The notes beneath the pieces are model-generated. The model made no database searches and was not told the origin of the DNA. It saw only the letters and a list, made by a program, of their open reading frames with translations. From a bacterium (GTDB lineage: Bacteria; Acidobacteriota; Thermoanaerobaculia; Multivoradales; J023), in NCBI GenBank assembly GCA_024226315.1, contig JAAELT010000235.1, forward strand, positions 1-60,648: a stretch of 60,648 bases of DNA. The letters are read 5' to 3'. Positions within the stretch are counted from its first letter, which is position 1. Each line of letters begins with the position of its first letter. The position numbers and the translations under genes are program-made. This document shows, in pieces, positions 27,301-35,722 of this stretch.

Positions 27301-28684
27301 GCTGCTCGAGAGGCTGGCCCCCTACCGGCCCAGAGACGGCGGCTTCGCCTGGTGGAACGGCGTCGAGCCGGCGGCGCCCGCGGCCTTCGGCGTCGACTCG
27401 GCCGGCGATCTGGCCGGCTACCTGGCCGACGAGCGTCAGACCGTGGCCCGGCTGTCGGGAGAGTACGCCCAGCCGCTCCTGAACCTGTTCCAGGGCAGCC
27501 GTCGCAGCGCCCTGCGGCAGGCGCCGCCCCAGACCACCACCTGGAACAAGATCGCCGTCGATCTCTCCGACTACGCCAACGGTAGCGCCGGCAACCCGGT
27601 CTCGACGCTCGAGGCCTTGATCACCGGTGACCTGGCCGAGATCAAGCTGTGGGACGCTCCCGAGACCGCCGAAGATGACGGCAGCGACGAGAACGGCAAC
27701 GGTCCGCAATCCAGCGCCTGCTTCGAGCGCCTCTCCCCGACCACCTTCCGCTCGCCGGCGGCAGACTTCTTCCGCTCCCGCGGCAAGGCGCTGCAGCAAC
27801 AGCTCTACGAGCGCTGCCTGCGACTGGCAGATGAGCAAGGCTACCGCCGCTACGCTCGGCTCGCCTCCTTCTTCAACGTCAAGCTCGCCCGCAACTTCCC
27901 GTTCTCGGCGTCGCGGTCGCGTACCGATGTCGACCCCGAGACGATCCGTGCTTTCTTCGAGCAGGATTTCGAGCGCACCCACTATCTGATCGCCAACCTG
28001 CCCGACCCCAGCCGGCAGTTCGGCGACCGCCGCGAGGCAGTTCAGGAGTTCATGGAGCAGATGGCGGCCGTACGCGCCTTCTTCGACGGCTTCCTGGCCG
28101 AGGACGCCGAGGTCAAGGTGCCGGTGTACGACCTGGACGTCCGCTTCCGCGTGATGCGCGCCTCGGAGGCTGGCGCCAATCAGATCCTGCGCTGGAACCT
28201 GCTGATCGAGGACCAGAGGATCGACCTGCTCGGCACCCGCTCGGACCGACCGGACCAGCCCAAGACGCCCGAGCTGCCCGCCGGCCGCTGGGTGTGGGAC
28301 GAAACCCCCAACCCGCTGCGCCTGGCAGTCCGCTGGGCCTCGGGCTCCCCGTTCAGCCCACAAGCCGCCAAACCGGTGGAACGGGTGAGGATCGAAGGCA
28401 AGACCATCACCTTCACCTACCGCGAGCCCTGGGCGCTGCTGCGGCTGCTGAAGGAGCACCCGACGCCGCCCCAGGACTTCCCCACCCTGCGCGATCCGCG
28501 GCCCGAGACGATAAAGCTCGAGATCGTCACCGTCTCGGACGACGACCCCGAGCGCCGCGCCACGGCCACGCTCTACAGCCGCATCGTGCTGCTCGATCCG
28601 ACCACCAAGAACGAGATGACGCTGCCCGCTTTCCCCGCCTTCGCGCCGGACTTCGAGATCGGCAGCGTCGGGGCTTCGCCGTAA
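24398..28684 (+). CDS. tssM: TssM/IcmF family type VI secretion-like membrane protein
   Basis: 1428 residues from TTG 24398 with GGAG at 6 nt. One transmembrane helix (about 10-32), a cytoplasmic GTPase-like domain with Walker [12 protein letters not shown] (near residue 105), a further transmembrane helix (about 408-432), then a long periplasmic region with IcmF-related and C-terminal beta domains. In type VI secretion TssM spans the envelope and joins the baseplate side to TssJ. A typical N-terminal hairpin of two helices seems reduced to one helix here. The gene converges with the DUF4157 gene, 21 nt apart. No TssB, TssC, TssK, TssF or TssG gene is seen in the window. Confidence 0.93.
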   Translation: MSDFFSNLAPYLGLIGVLLFVLALLATWQLYRFARGIRVRPPGPYDEPTAGDEATADVIDLTRGRSSSGLKRSFASVRQSLRTMLPGAGSDYRRPWVLALGQSRAGKTTLLGRTGLGLRYGQPGPTAGDDDAGINWWAFDSGMVLDVVGDDVLRHDGRTSDRAAWRGLLRQIRRSRPRRPIDAVLLTLPASELVDANKPVAQRLAEASRRAAILHHKLAQAQTTLGVSVPIYVLVSRCDLLPGFGTLPASLSPWRRQQMLGWSAPHSPRTTYSGAWIDRAFANVGDDLEAFQLEALAHGRQTGNVDDFVLFPGQLQELLEPLRVYCNHLFSPRAGVEPLLFRGLYFCGSTEPAAAETTADGARELLGATPDVAFVGDLLEHKIFPEAGLARPTERADFAARTRRAGLAAVTAVGLLWLLFGLWPAARSVTATAGSLEPSVERITGELEGLRRDEPRRVTPASVPPDQTAREVLDAASEIETLRLRSVRLPASWLSPLPGRVRGSIEDSFREIVFPAIRASLAGRAESLAAAAPPALRSPPRGIPAVATLPEFQDLDRFTREIEALEQRIEQYRPFSGPPARGQNVLEQVRGLTAALGGGQAAGNDLLREFNELSATVLRKQLRPATPGARRAYVRMLHGARAPSFEYDSNQLDERLTARVKEYADALFDTLFDHHPLDRELLEVSLDLARLTPLRAPSNTEVEAYRELLDNLRQVQSDLELPAVQNLAADRPTLGRKFDQVLFRIHSSRFLGPELAIEIRDRARSKFLRLQSILLGFETPYTGSLLQREQGALKIREPVAEIQNALTVLLSEPFMKPRGGRTLRAEPPADRVFYWRGQPLSEAMALFASYQAYSAPDGNLDKFLKEQDLESLPEPLRGTESSVSRDTVAANILDLIAKAQELDPVPAGATPEALERGVRAQVQNLQTVEQDLETLMGHLARLDHRTDSERVALLLHNQRIGILDQLDQLLERLAPYRPRDGGFAWWNGVEPAAPAAFGVDSAGDLAGYLADERQTVARLSGEYAQPLLNLFQGSRRSALRQAPPQTTTWNKIAVDLSDYANGSAGNPVSTLEALITGDLAEIKLWDAPETAEDDGSDENGNGPQSSACFERLSPTTFRSPAADFFRSRGKALQQQLYERCLRLADEQGYRRYARLASFFNVKLARNFPFSASRSRTDVDPETIRAFFEQDFERTHYLIANLPDPSRQFGDRREAVQEFMEQMAAVRAFFDGFLAEDAEVKVPVYDLDVRFRVMRASEAGANQILRWNLLIEDQRIDLLGTRSDRPDQPKTPELPAGRWVWDETPNPLRLAVRWASGSPFSPQAAKPVERVRIEGKTITFTYREPWALLRLLKEHPTPPQDFPTLRDPRPETIKLEIVTVSDDDPERRATATLYSRIVLLDPTTKNEMTLPAFPAFAPDFEIGSVGASP

Positions 28685-28705
28685 CCGTAAGACGGCGGCG
28701 CCTAC

Positions 28706-29320
28706 CTACGCGACCGGCTCGCCCTTGGCAGCTTTGGCGCCATGGACATCGGCCTCGCGCTCGAGCCCACGATCCGCGTTGATCGGGATCTTGGCGCCGG
28801 CGGGGGCGCGCACCCGCCCGGCACGCTGCTGCACCACGTGGGTCAGCTCGTGGCCGAGGAGCTTCTGGCCGCTCGAGCTACTCGGGTTGTAGGTCCCGGG
28901 AGCGAAGTGGATGTCCGAGCCCCGAGTGTAGGCCATCGCGCCGATCGACTTGGCCTCCGGCCCCTGGTGGACGCGCACGCCCGAGAGGTCCTGGCCGAAC
29001 GACGACTCCATCTTGGTGCGCACCTTGTCCGGCAACGGGCTGCCCGAGCCGCTGGGCCGCATCACGCGCGAGGCGTCTTCCTCGGCCCGCTGCAGCTTGG
29101 CCTGCAGCAACGACGGCGGCGGCGGCGCGTACTCGGCTCCCGGGGGAGCAAGCCGGGCGAAACTGTGACCCAGCCGGTCCGCCCGCTCGACGCTCGGCAT
29201 CTCGGCGTCCTGGTCCGTGAGCTTGCCGGCCGACTCGAACTGCCGCACCGGCAACATGCCGTCCGCCGCCTTGGCGAGCGGCGCGTCGTTCTTCTGCCGA
29301 TCCGGGTGTTTCGAGGCCAT
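28706..29320 (-). CDS. DUF4157 (eCIS core) protein with tagged N-terminus
   Basis: 204 residues from ATG 29320. Residues 1-57 are a disordered leader almost shared with the protein at 30323-32344 ([20 protein letters not shown]). Residues 95-202 form a complete DUF4157: [42 protein letters not shown] (zinc-protease-like HELTH, 157-161) and the closing LEREAD..G. DUF4157 is the domain most often linked to extracellular contractile injection systems and their effectors. It normally sits upstream of a toxin domain; here it stands alone. Last gene of the minus-strand cargo run. Confidence 0.88.
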   Translation of the reverse strand: MASKHPDRQKNDAPLAKAADGMLPVRQFESAGKLTDQDAEMPSVERADRLGHSFARLAPPGAEYAPPPPSLLQAKLQRAEEDASRVMRPSGSGSPLPDKVRTKMESSFGQDLSGVRVHQGPEAKSIGAMAYTRGSDIHFAPGTYNPSSSSGQKLLGHELTHVVQQRAGRVRAPAGAKIPINADRGLEREADVHGAKAAKGEPVA

Positions 29321-29358
29321 GTCTCTGCCTAGACTAGCACAAGCCCTCGAGCGGCTAT

Positions 29359-30300
29359 TCACGCCGGCCAGACGGAAGAATCGAGCTCGACAGTGGCCAG
29401 GATCTCCTGAGCCCGCCGAACCACGTGGTCGTCGCTCTGGAGGTCGCTCGGACAGCTGTAACGCAAGGCCAAGAGCCCTCGCTCCCCAGCCACCATGACG
29501 GTGGCGAAACGCTGGCCGGCCTCCTTGTCGCGGCCGTTGAGCAGCACCATGTCGCGGCCCTCGGAGCTCTCTTTGGCGCCCCTGTAGCGCACCCGGCCGG
29601 CGGACTCCTGGTCGATGCGCGCCGTTTCTTTCTTCATCAGCTCGAACAGCAAGGCCTGGCGCCGGGGCTTGTCGAGGCTCTCGTCGAACGCCGAGCGCGA
29701 GAGGTGCAGCCGCTCGGCGCCGCCCTCCGCCTCCCACACCACCGCCTGGCCCTCGTCGGCCTGCCGGCGCCATTGCATCGGGACCGCCATGCGGAACCCC
29801 GCGCCCTCGAATCGATTCCACTGGTCCATGCCCAGCTCTCCCACGGGCCGCGCCGACCCGCGCGACAAGAAAGGCGCCGCCGCCACCGCCAGCCCCAGGT
29901 TGGCCACCAAGGGTAGCAGCAACAGCCAGGCCCGGTCGCCGGCCAGCACACGCTCCTGCACCGTCAGGGAGTGGACGCCGCCGAAGATCCACGGCACGTT
30001 GGTGGCCACCACCACGAACAGCAGGATGCCGCCGATCGCCCCGGCGACGCCCGCGACCAGCGCCTGGAGCAGCGCGGTCCGCCGCGAGACGCGCGGGAAC
30101 CGGTGCCCCAGCGCCAGGACGCCGAACAGCAGCGAGACCGGCAACGCCACCGCCAGCACCGGCAACGCGCCGGAAAGCGTGTCGACCACCGCGTCCTCGC
30201 CGCCGCGGATCAGGCCGATCCAGCCGGCGATCGCGCCGGTCAGACCGGCCGCCAACACTTGCAGGGCCACGAGCGGCCAGGCGGGCTTCAACATCTCCAC
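29359..30300 (-). CDS. Membrane protein with four helices and a soluble C-terminal domain
   Basis: 313 residues. Four predicted transmembrane helices (about 5-30, 43-65, 78-105, 122-145) precede a soluble domain of about 150 residues (starting near WNRFEGAGFRMAVPMQW) that looks like DUF1795/PsbP-type folds: a short polypeptide with alternating strands and a final helix RRAQEILATVEL. I do not recognise a named family. It lies between two genes with the shared cargo leader (22 and 38 nt gaps), so it could be an immunity protein, chaperone or membrane partner of the neighbouring cargo. Confidence 0.6.
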   Translation of the reverse strand: MEMLKPAWPLVALQVLAAGLTGAIAGWIGLIRGGEDAVVDTLSGALPVLAVALPVSLLFGVLALGHRFPRVSRRTALLQALVAGVAGAIGGILLFVVVATNVPWIFGGVHSLTVQERVLAGDRAWLLLLPLVANLGLAVAAAPFLSRGSARPVGELGMDQWNRFEGAGFRMAVPMQWRRQADEGQAVVWEAEGGAERLHLSRSAFDESLDKPRRQALLFELMKKETARIDQESAGRVRYRGAKESSEGRDMVLLNGRDKEAGQRFATVMVAGERGLLALRYSCPSDLQSDDHVVRRAQEILATVELDSSVWPA

Positions 30301-30322
30301 GGTCTTCGCGCCCTCGGGCGGG

Positions 30323-32344
30323 TTACTTGCCGCCCCCGTACTTCTTCACCGCGGTGTCCACCTGGTCGCGGATCTTCTTCTCCTCCGAGACGGCCCCTTC
30401 CAGATCCGGCGCCAGCCTCTGGTTGGCTTCCATGCGCTCCTGGGCTTCGGTGATCACGGCGACGTCGTCCTGCGAGAGGCCGCCCAGCTTGCCGGAGACC
30501 GCAAGCATCTTTTTCTTCGCCTTCTTCGCCACGCCGCTGAACAGCTTGTTCCACAAACGCTTGAAAAAGCCCGGTTTCTTGGTGCTCTTCGCCTCCTTGG
30601 CAGCCGCTTCGGCATCGGACACGTTCTTGTCCACGAGGGGCACCGACTGCCGGCCATCGGCGCCCTCCAGCTCCTTCGAGCGCTTCTCGACCCGCGCCTT
30701 GACGGCCTTCCCTCCCGAGTCCTTCTTGTCCTTCGCCTCCTGGATCGGCTCGTCTTCCTTGCCGCCCGAATCTTCGACGTCGACCTCGCCCTTCGAGGCC
30801 TTCTCGGCCATCTCCTTGGGATCCTTCTTCGACGCCTCCTGGAGATCCCTGGACACCGGAGCGAGTTTCTTGACCGCCTTGCCGCTGAGCTGCCCGTCCT
30901 TCTTGCCCGGGACCGCAATGTCCGTCCACGCCTTGTCCGCCATCTTGGACGTCTTCTTGTGCAGCTCCTGCGCCTCGGGCACGTCCGGCGCGAATTCGTT
31001 GATGACGTCGAAGCCGGTATTGAATCCCTGGTTGATGGTCTGCTCGAGCATGTGCTGGCCGGTGCCTTTGACCGGATCCTTCACGGCGGTCGAGACCTGG
31101 GAGCCCAGGCTGCCGCTGGTGTAGGAGCCGCCACCGGCGGCCGCGAAGGTGCCGCCGACCGCCGCCGCGCCGGCGTTGGTGATGGCGGCGAGCACGTCGC
31201 CCCACATCATGGCCCGCAGGCGAGCCTTCTCGACCCCGTCTTCCATGTTCCAGGTCCGGATGGCGCCACAGATCGCCAGGATGGCTTTCAGCACCGAGGT
31301 CGCGGCGGCGAAGCTCGCGGCCAGCCAGCCGAAGATGGGCACGGTCCCCGCCAGCACGACGGCGATGCCCGCGCCGAAACCGGTGGCCGCGAAGATGGCG
31401 GCCGCCAGGCCGAAGACCAGCACCGCCCAGCCCATCATCGCCGCCATGTAGCCGGTGAAGTTGGAGGTCTTCTGGAAGCCGTTCAGGGCCTTGTTGCCAT
31501 AGTCCTGGTTGTAGTCGTCGCGGAGGTCCTTGCGATAGTGCTTGAACAGGAATTTGAACGGGCCCAGCGCGGCACCCAGAAAACCCAGGCCGACGTTCTT
31601 GCCGAGCTTCCCGAGTTTGCTCTCTCCCTTCGGCCCGGTCGTGCTCGGCTCGGTCGTGCCGGAGGTATCGGGCTCTTCCAGCATGTCCCGAAGAACCTCG
31701 ACTTCCTGTTCTTTCTCTTCCTCGTGCGACTCCTCGCCCGGCCGCTGCCGGCGCTCCTCGGCGCCTTCCTTCGACTTGGGGATCCCATCGAGCACGTCCT
31801 CGCGCACGTAGTAATCGAGGTCGGTGACGTCCCGTGACTCCTCGCCGCCCTCGATCCCGAGCACCCGGTACCAGGGATAGATCTGTTCGCCGATCTCGTC
31901 GAGATCCTGGTAGTCCTCCTGGTTTGGTCCGCGGCGGGAGATGTAGACGTCCTCGTCTTCGATCATCAGATCCTGGCCCGCGCTGACCTCGTCAACCTCG
32001 TTGCCCTCGAAGATACTGTCGCTGACCGCCTGCACCAGGTGGGAGATGCCCGTGACCGGGTACTTCACCGGTTTGAGCTGCAGGGGCTCACCCGGACCGC
32101 CGTTCGGCAGCGATTGCCCGAAAAGAGGCTGAAGCGGCATCGGAGAGGCCGCCGAGCCGCCCTTACCGAGCTCCGAGACGCGCGCGAAGCTGTGCCCCAG
32201 ACGCTCGGCCTGCTCGAGCGACGGCATCTCGCCATCCCGTTCGGCGGTCTCACCAACCGCGAACGGCCGCGCCAGCGGCAGAATCGGCGACGCTCTGACG
32301 GCCGGAGCGGCATTCTTCTGCCGATCGGGAGATTTCGAAGACAT
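30323..32344 (-). CDS. Candidate CIS cargo protein with DUF4157-partner leader and hydrophobic core
   Basis: 673 residues from ATG 32344 (a GTG one codon earlier is possible); this start aligns exactly with the DUF4157 protein: MSSKSPDRQKN against [11 protein letters not shown], then [17 protein letters not shown]. After the leader comes an acidic, disordered stretch (about 110-235), a strongly hydrophobic segment of two to three helices (about 295-365) and a lysine/glutamate-rich C-terminal half. No known enzymatic domain was recognised. The layout (loading-type leader, hydrophobic core, charged tail) would fit a pore-forming or membrane-acting effector, but that is inference. Followed at 22 nt by the four-helix membrane protein. 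Confidence 0.6.
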   Translation of the reverse strand: MSSKSPDRQKNAAPAVRASPILPLARPFAVGETAERDGEMPSLEQAERLGHSFARVSELGKGGSAASPMPLQPLFGQSLPNGGPGEPLQLKPVKYPVTGISHLVQAVSDSIFEGNEVDEVSAGQDLMIEDEDVYISRRGPNQEDYQDLDEIGEQIYPWYRVLGIEGGEESRDVTDLDYYVREDVLDGIPKSKEGAEERRQRPGEESHEEEKEQEVEVLRDMLEEPDTSGTTEPSTTGPKGESKLGKLGKNVGLGFLGAALGPFKFLFKHYRKDLRDDYNQDYGNKALNGFQKTSNFTGYMAAMMGWAVLVFGLAAAIFAATGFGAGIAVVLAGTVPIFGWLAASFAAATSVLKAILAICGAIRTWNMEDGVEKARLRAMMWGDVLAAITNAGAAAVGGTFAAAGGGSYTSGSLGSQVSTAVKDPVKGTGQHMLEQTINQGFNTGFDVINEFAPDVPEAQELHKKTSKMADKAWTDIAVPGKKDGQLSGKAVKKLAPVSRDLQEASKKDPKEMAEKASKGEVDVEDSGGKEDEPIQEAKDKKDSGGKAVKARVEKRSKELEGADGRQSVPLVDKNVSDAEAAAKEAKSTKKPGFFKRLWNKLFSGVAKKAKKKMLAVSGKLGGLSQDDVAVITEAQERMEANQRLAPDLEGAVSEEKKIRDQVDTAVKKYGGGK

Positions 32345-32382
32345 CACGGGCTCGGATCTGACCCGAGACTACCACGGCCCAT

Positions 32383-33711
32383 TCAGCCCATTGCCGCGAG
32401 GCGACGGATGTCGTCGACCACCCCCGCCTCACCGCCCGCAGGGCCGGCGTAGCGGCCGAGGTAGAGGCGTTCGCGCAGCTCGGTGAAGCGATCGTAGAGC
32501 TCGGCGACGTCGTCGCGGGTCAAACCGGGGAGGTCGAGGACCGATTCGTTGTGGCGCGCGGGCAGCCGGTGGAAGTCCTCCGGCAAGTAGCCGGCTTCGC
32601 GGCAGACCTCGAACAACTGGGTTCCCGGGTAGGGGTAGAACACGAAGTAGCCGAAGTCGTAGGCGTCGAGCTCCTCGGCCAGGGCCAGGGTCATCTCCAG
32701 GTCCTCTCGGGTCTCGCCGGGAATCCCGAGCATGTAGTTGGCGGTCACCATGATTCCGGCCTCGCGGGTCCAGGCGAAGACGTCGCGGAAGCGCTGGTTG
32801 TGTACCGGCCGGTGCATGACCTCCTTGCGGATGCGGTAACTGCCGCTCTCCACGCCGTAGGTGATGTGGCGGCAGCCGGCCGCGGCGAGCGTCTCGAGCA
32901 GCGGCTGGTCGACGGTCTCGACCCGGGCGTGGAGCGAGAACGGCGTGCCGAAGCGCTCGCCGTGCAGGCGGCAGAACTCCTCCACCCAGCGCCGTTGGAT
33001 GGTGAAGGTGTCGTCGAGGAAGATGACGTAGGAGAGCCCGCCGGCCTCCGCCAGCCCGGCGAGCTCGGCCAGCACGTTGTCGTGCGAGCGCCTTCGGCCG
33101 TAGTTGCCGGTGCCCCGATAGAGCTGGTTGAAGTTGCGCGCGGCGCAATAGGTGCAGGGAAAGGGGCAGCCCCGCTGGGTGGTCATGTGCACCACGCCGG
33201 GCGGCTCGTCCATCATGTCGCGGGCCAGAAACAGCACGGCGTCGAGCGGCTCGATTGGCGGCCGTAGGGCCGGGCGTTCGCCGCCCCGCACCCAGATATT
33301 GTCGATCCCCTCGATCGGCGCGCCGTCCTCGAGCGCCTCGAGCAGGTCGAGCGCCGCCGCCTCGCCCTCGCCCAGACACACATAGTCGAACCCCGGGCTG
33401 GCGAGCACCTCCTCGGGCAAGAAGGTCGGCTGCAGGCCGCCGGCGACCACCGGCACGTCGAGCTCGCGGCGGATCTCCCGCACGACACTGCGGGCGCGCA
33501 GCCACTGGCGGGAGGTGAGCGACAGGCCGAGCAGATCCGGCCGCCGGCCGCGGATCTCGGCGACCAACTCGCCGGCCGCCATCGTCGGCGGCACCCGCAG
33601 CATCTCGACGCGATGCCCGTGCGGGCGCACATACGCCGCGATGAACGCCGCGCCGATCGAGGCCACGGCCCAGTCGCGCTCGGTGTCGATCTCGAGGAAG
33701 AGGAGGTGCAT
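32383..33711 (-). CDS. B12-binding/radical SAM enzyme
   Basis: 442 residues. An N-terminal Rossmann-like B12-binding domain (about 1-140; DLLGLSLTSRQW, VPVVAGGLQPTF, CLGEGE) is followed by a radical SAM core with the iron-sulfur motif CPFPCTYC (near residues 179-186), FLDDTFT and GIPGETREDLEM. This is the large BchE/MiaB-like Elp3-fold group acting in methylation or ring chemistry; the substrate is unknown. It is the first gene of the minus-strand run leading into the cargo gene, 38 nt away. A truncated copy of its gene ends is at 35613-35706. Confidence 0.92.
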   Translation of the reverse strand: MHLLFLEIDTERDWAVASIGAAFIAAYVRPHGHRVEMLRVPPTMAAGELVAEIRGRRPDLLGLSLTSRQWLRARSVVREIRRELDVPVVAGGLQPTFLPEEVLASPGFDYVCLGEGEAAALDLLEALEDGAPIEGIDNIWVRGGERPALRPPIEPLDAVLFLARDMMDEPPGVVHMTTQRGCPFPCTYCAARNFNQLYRGTGNYGRRRSHDNVLAELAGLAEAGGLSYVIFLDDTFTIQRRWVEEFCRLHGERFGTPFSLHARVETVDQPLLETLAAAGCRHITYGVESGSYRIRKEVMHRPVHNQRFRDVFAWTREAGIMVTANYMLGIPGETREDLEMTLALAEELDAYDFGYFVFYPYPGTQLFEVCREAGYLPEDFHRLPARHNESVLDLPGLTRDDVAELYDRFTELRERLYLGRYAGPAGGEAGVVDDIRRLAAMG

Positions 33712-34159
33712 CCGTCCTCGATCTTTGCGATTCTCGACTTCCGCTGCAACTCCCCTAAGCCAGTCCCTTCACTCCGACGAGCCTCCACCCTGGCAACCCG
33801 ACGGACCACCCGGAATCGGCCTTGCCGGCGGTTCCCAGGCTTGCGCTCTTCCCGGATTCATCAGAGAATCATCGATAGCGGGTCATCAGCAACCATGTTG
33901 ACGTGTCGACGCGACCCGCACTCGAGTGAGCGCCAGGGCGATTCCAAGCCCGTGCTCCAACGGAGGCTACATGTCGAGACTTCGCCCCACGACTCGAACC
34001 GCTCGCGCGCCGGAGCCGGCTCCGGCGCAGAGCTCGCTGCCTTCCCGGTAGCTCGCGGACCCCGCAAAGGCCCAAGGTGCCGGACCAGGCGCCAACCGCG
34101 AACCGGGCGCCAAGGCTCTGGAGCACGACTTCGGCAACCTTGCCGCCCCCGAGACGGGC
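33712..34159. other. Gap between radical SAM gene and toxin gene; possible lost start of the toxin
   Basis: An ATG at 33971 has an excellent ribosome binding site (GGAGG, 5 nt spacing) and is in the same frame as the toxin, but a TAG at 34049 stops it after 26 codons. The frame then stays open and reads Ala/Pro/Gly-rich sequence (for example ADPAKAQGAGPGANREPGAK) into the toxin gene. Nothing else is supported in 33712-33970. Confidence 0.5.
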
Positions 34160-35110
34160 GTGGCCCCGCCGGTCGAATCGGTCTTGCAGAGCAAGATCGC
34201 GACGAACGTCCTCGGAACTGGCGCGGAGCCTGGTGAAGCGAGGGGCGAATCGCCGGGAGAGCCATTGCCACAGCGGCACTCCGAGGCGGTGCAGATGATG
34301 TCCGTCATCCAGCTGGGAGGGAAGAAGAACAAGAACAAGAAGAAGAAGAACAAGAACAAGAACAAGAACAAGAACAAGAACAAGGACGACCAACAGGGGA
34401 AGGGCAAGATCGAGGAGACGAGCGACGTCGATGAAGATGAAATCATCGAGATGGCCGCGAACGCGGATGATCTCGATAGCGACCTCAAAGAGGTGGTGCA
34501 GGAACTCGAATCGGAGTTGAACGAGGCGGAGGAAGAGGCCATAGGGACGGACATCTTTTGGGAGAAGGAGAAGCTCGAGACACTCCTCGAGCTCCAGGAG
34601 AAGCTCGAGAGCCTGGTCCGCGCCATCGAGACCCGGGTGAAGGAGATAGATGATGCTTTCCTTGTTCCGGCCAACGAGCCGGATTTCGACGAGTTCGCGG
34701 CTGAATCCCAGGTGCTTGCGAAGCTGCTGCCCGAGGCCTACAAGACCGAGTTCAGACTCAGCAATCGCGTGGCAGAGTTCCGCGGCGGGATCCTGCTCTA
34801 CGAAAGCAAGAAAAAAGCCAGCAAAGAGCTCAAGTACTACAGAGGGTACTGGGGCTCTGAGGCCCTCGCCGCGGGCCATTTCGCCAAGCACCGGGGAGAC
34901 ACCGGCTACGGCACCGAGCTCAAGTACCTGCGGCGAGCCAGGGAGCTGACCACCAGCAGAGCCGGCGGGGGCATCCTGTCCAAAGAAGTCGGAGGCAACG
35001 TGCTCTTCTTCGACCAGGCGACCGGGCAGTTTGCGTCTCGGGCCAAGGGAGCCCAGATCCGCACGCTGTTCGTACCCTCACGAGGCCAGGCCTACTACGA
35101 TGCTCAGTAG
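34160..35110 (+). CDS. Toxin with C-terminal BECR-fold (CdiA-CT-like) nuclease domain
   Basis: 316 residues from GTG 34160; the true start may be the ATG at 33971 if the TAG at 34049 is an error or is bypassed. The middle has a lysine/asparagine tract (about 54-76) encoded by a hexanucleotide repeat, then an acidic coiled coil (about 85-185). The last ~90 residues (GHFAKHRGDTGYGTELKYL, FFDQATGQFASRAKG, RTLFVPSRGQAYYDAQ) show the pattern of C-terminal ribonuclease toxin domains of the barnase/EndoU/colicin E5/RelE (BECR) group, with His near HFAKH as the likely catalytic residue. An immunity-type gene follows after 24 nt, and the locus lies inside the CIS region, so it is a candidate effector. 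Confidence 0.65.
   Translation: MAPPVESVLQSKIATNVLGTGAEPGEARGESPGEPLPQRHSEAVQMMSVIQLGGKKNKNKKKKNKNKNKNKNKNKDDQQGKGKIEETSDVDEDEIIEMAANADDLDSDLKEVVQELESELNEAEEEAIGTDIFWEKEKLETLLELQEKLESLVRAIETRVKEIDDAFLVPANEPDFDEFAAESQVLAKLLPEAYKTEFRLSNRVAEFRGGILLYESKKKASKELKYYRGYWGSEALAAGHFAKHRGDTGYGTELKYLRRARELTTSRAGGGILSKEVGGNVLFFDQATGQFASRAKGAQIRTLFVPSRGQAYYDAQ
34321..34384. repeat. Microsatellite of AAGAAC/AAG units inside the toxin gene
   Basis: About 64 bp made almost only of GAA/AAG/AAC codons, with a run of AAGAAC hexamers at the 3' side, encoding alternating Lys and Asn. Copy changes by whole hexamers keep the frame; changes of 3 or 6 nt would alter the length of a charged linker. Its A-richness contrasts with the surrounding GC-rich sequence. 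Confidence 0.8.
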
Positions 35111-35134
35111 TCGTCACGCAGAGGAGTCGCTGAT

Positions 35135-35404
35135 ATGAAACACCTTTGCCCGGTCTGTGGATGGGACGGCCTGCTGGAGCCGGCTTACGACGAGAACGGC
35201 AGGGGCAGCCACGAGATCTGCATGTCCTGCGGTTTCGAATACGGCTTCGACGACCACAGCGAGGGCGTCACTCACGCGCAGCACCGGCAGCGGTGGATCG
35301 CCACCGGGGCGCGGTGGTTCAACCCCGACGAGAAACCGGAAGACTGGGATCTGGAGACGCAACTCGCCAACGTCATGCCGGGTTCGTCGTCCGGCACCGG
35401 GTAA
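35135..35404 (+). CDS. CPCC-type cysteine-rich protein, probable immunity partner
   Basis: 89 residues; GAGGAG lies 9 nt before ATG 35135. Two CxxC pairs (CPVCGWDGLLEPAYDENGRG; ICMSCGFEYGFDD) followed by W....ARWFNP and EDWDLETQLANV match a small zinc-ribbon-like family (CPCC) often encoded directly after polymorphic toxin genes. Position and spacing after the nuclease-type toxin support an immunity role; direct evidence for the pairing is lacking. Confidence 0.75.
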   Translation: MKHLCPVCGWDGLLEPAYDENGRGSHEICMSCGFEYGFDDHSEGVTHAQHRQRWIATGARWFNPDEKPEDWDLETQLANVMPGSSSGTG

Positions 35405-35564
35405 CGAGACACCAGCAGGTTGATCGCGCGAACCGGCGCAGATCGTCACCCAGAGCGATCGCCGCGGACGGGGTCAGCTCGCTTTCGGCCCAATAGCGGT
35501 TCTTGAGCCGCTCCACCCGCCGCCAGTCCCGGTTCGCGAAGGCTCGAATGTCCGCTCGCCTCAT
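35373..35564 (-). pseudogene. Truncated small protein gene
   Basis: From ATG 35564 the minus strand encodes ADIRAFANRDWRRVERLKN..YWAE..LTPSAAIALGDDLRRFAR, the start of a common short bacterial protein family that normally continues with a WPS..ER..DL..H motif. Here the family pattern ends abruptly near 35430 and the frame runs on into the 3' end of the convergent CPCC gene. It looks cut off by the arrival of the toxin/immunity segment. Confidence 0.6.
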
Positions 35565-35612
35565 TCGCCAAGGATACCACCGTTCGCTCACCGGACGGCC
35601 TCGAAGCGCGGT

Positions 35613-35706
35613 TCAGCCCGTCGCCGCGAACCTACGGATATCGGCGACCACTCCCGTCTCGCCGCCCGCCGGGCCGCGGTAGCGGTCGGAGGAAGAGCAG
35701 GTTCAT
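35613..35706 (-). pseudogene. Remnant of a second radical SAM gene (both ends joined)
   Basis: The minus strand starts with MNLLFL, close to the MHLLFL start of the radical SAM protein at 33711, and jumps with a +1 frame change to DRYRGPAGGETGVVADIRRF, close to its last residues (GRYAGPAGGEAGVVDDIRRL), ending in TGA at 35613. About 410 codons are missing. So a paralogue once stood here next to the CGNR gene and lost its whole interior. Confidence 0.8.
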
Positions 35707-35722
35707 CGCGCCCGGACCCGAC

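Noticed and set aside
22945..28684. Complete canonical type VI secretion system
   Set aside because: Only TssJ/L/M-like genes are present; no TssB/C sheath, Hcp, TssK, TssF/G or ClpV gene was found, and the nearby contractile genes are of the eCIS type.
29321..29992. Longer start for the DUF4157 protein
   Set aside because: The frame upstream of ATG 29320 is a shadow of the membrane protein gene; the start at 29320 is supported by alignment with the cargo protein leader.
33971..34048. Separate 26-codon peptide gene
   Set aside because: It is in frame with the toxin and better explained as its interrupted start than as an independent small protein.
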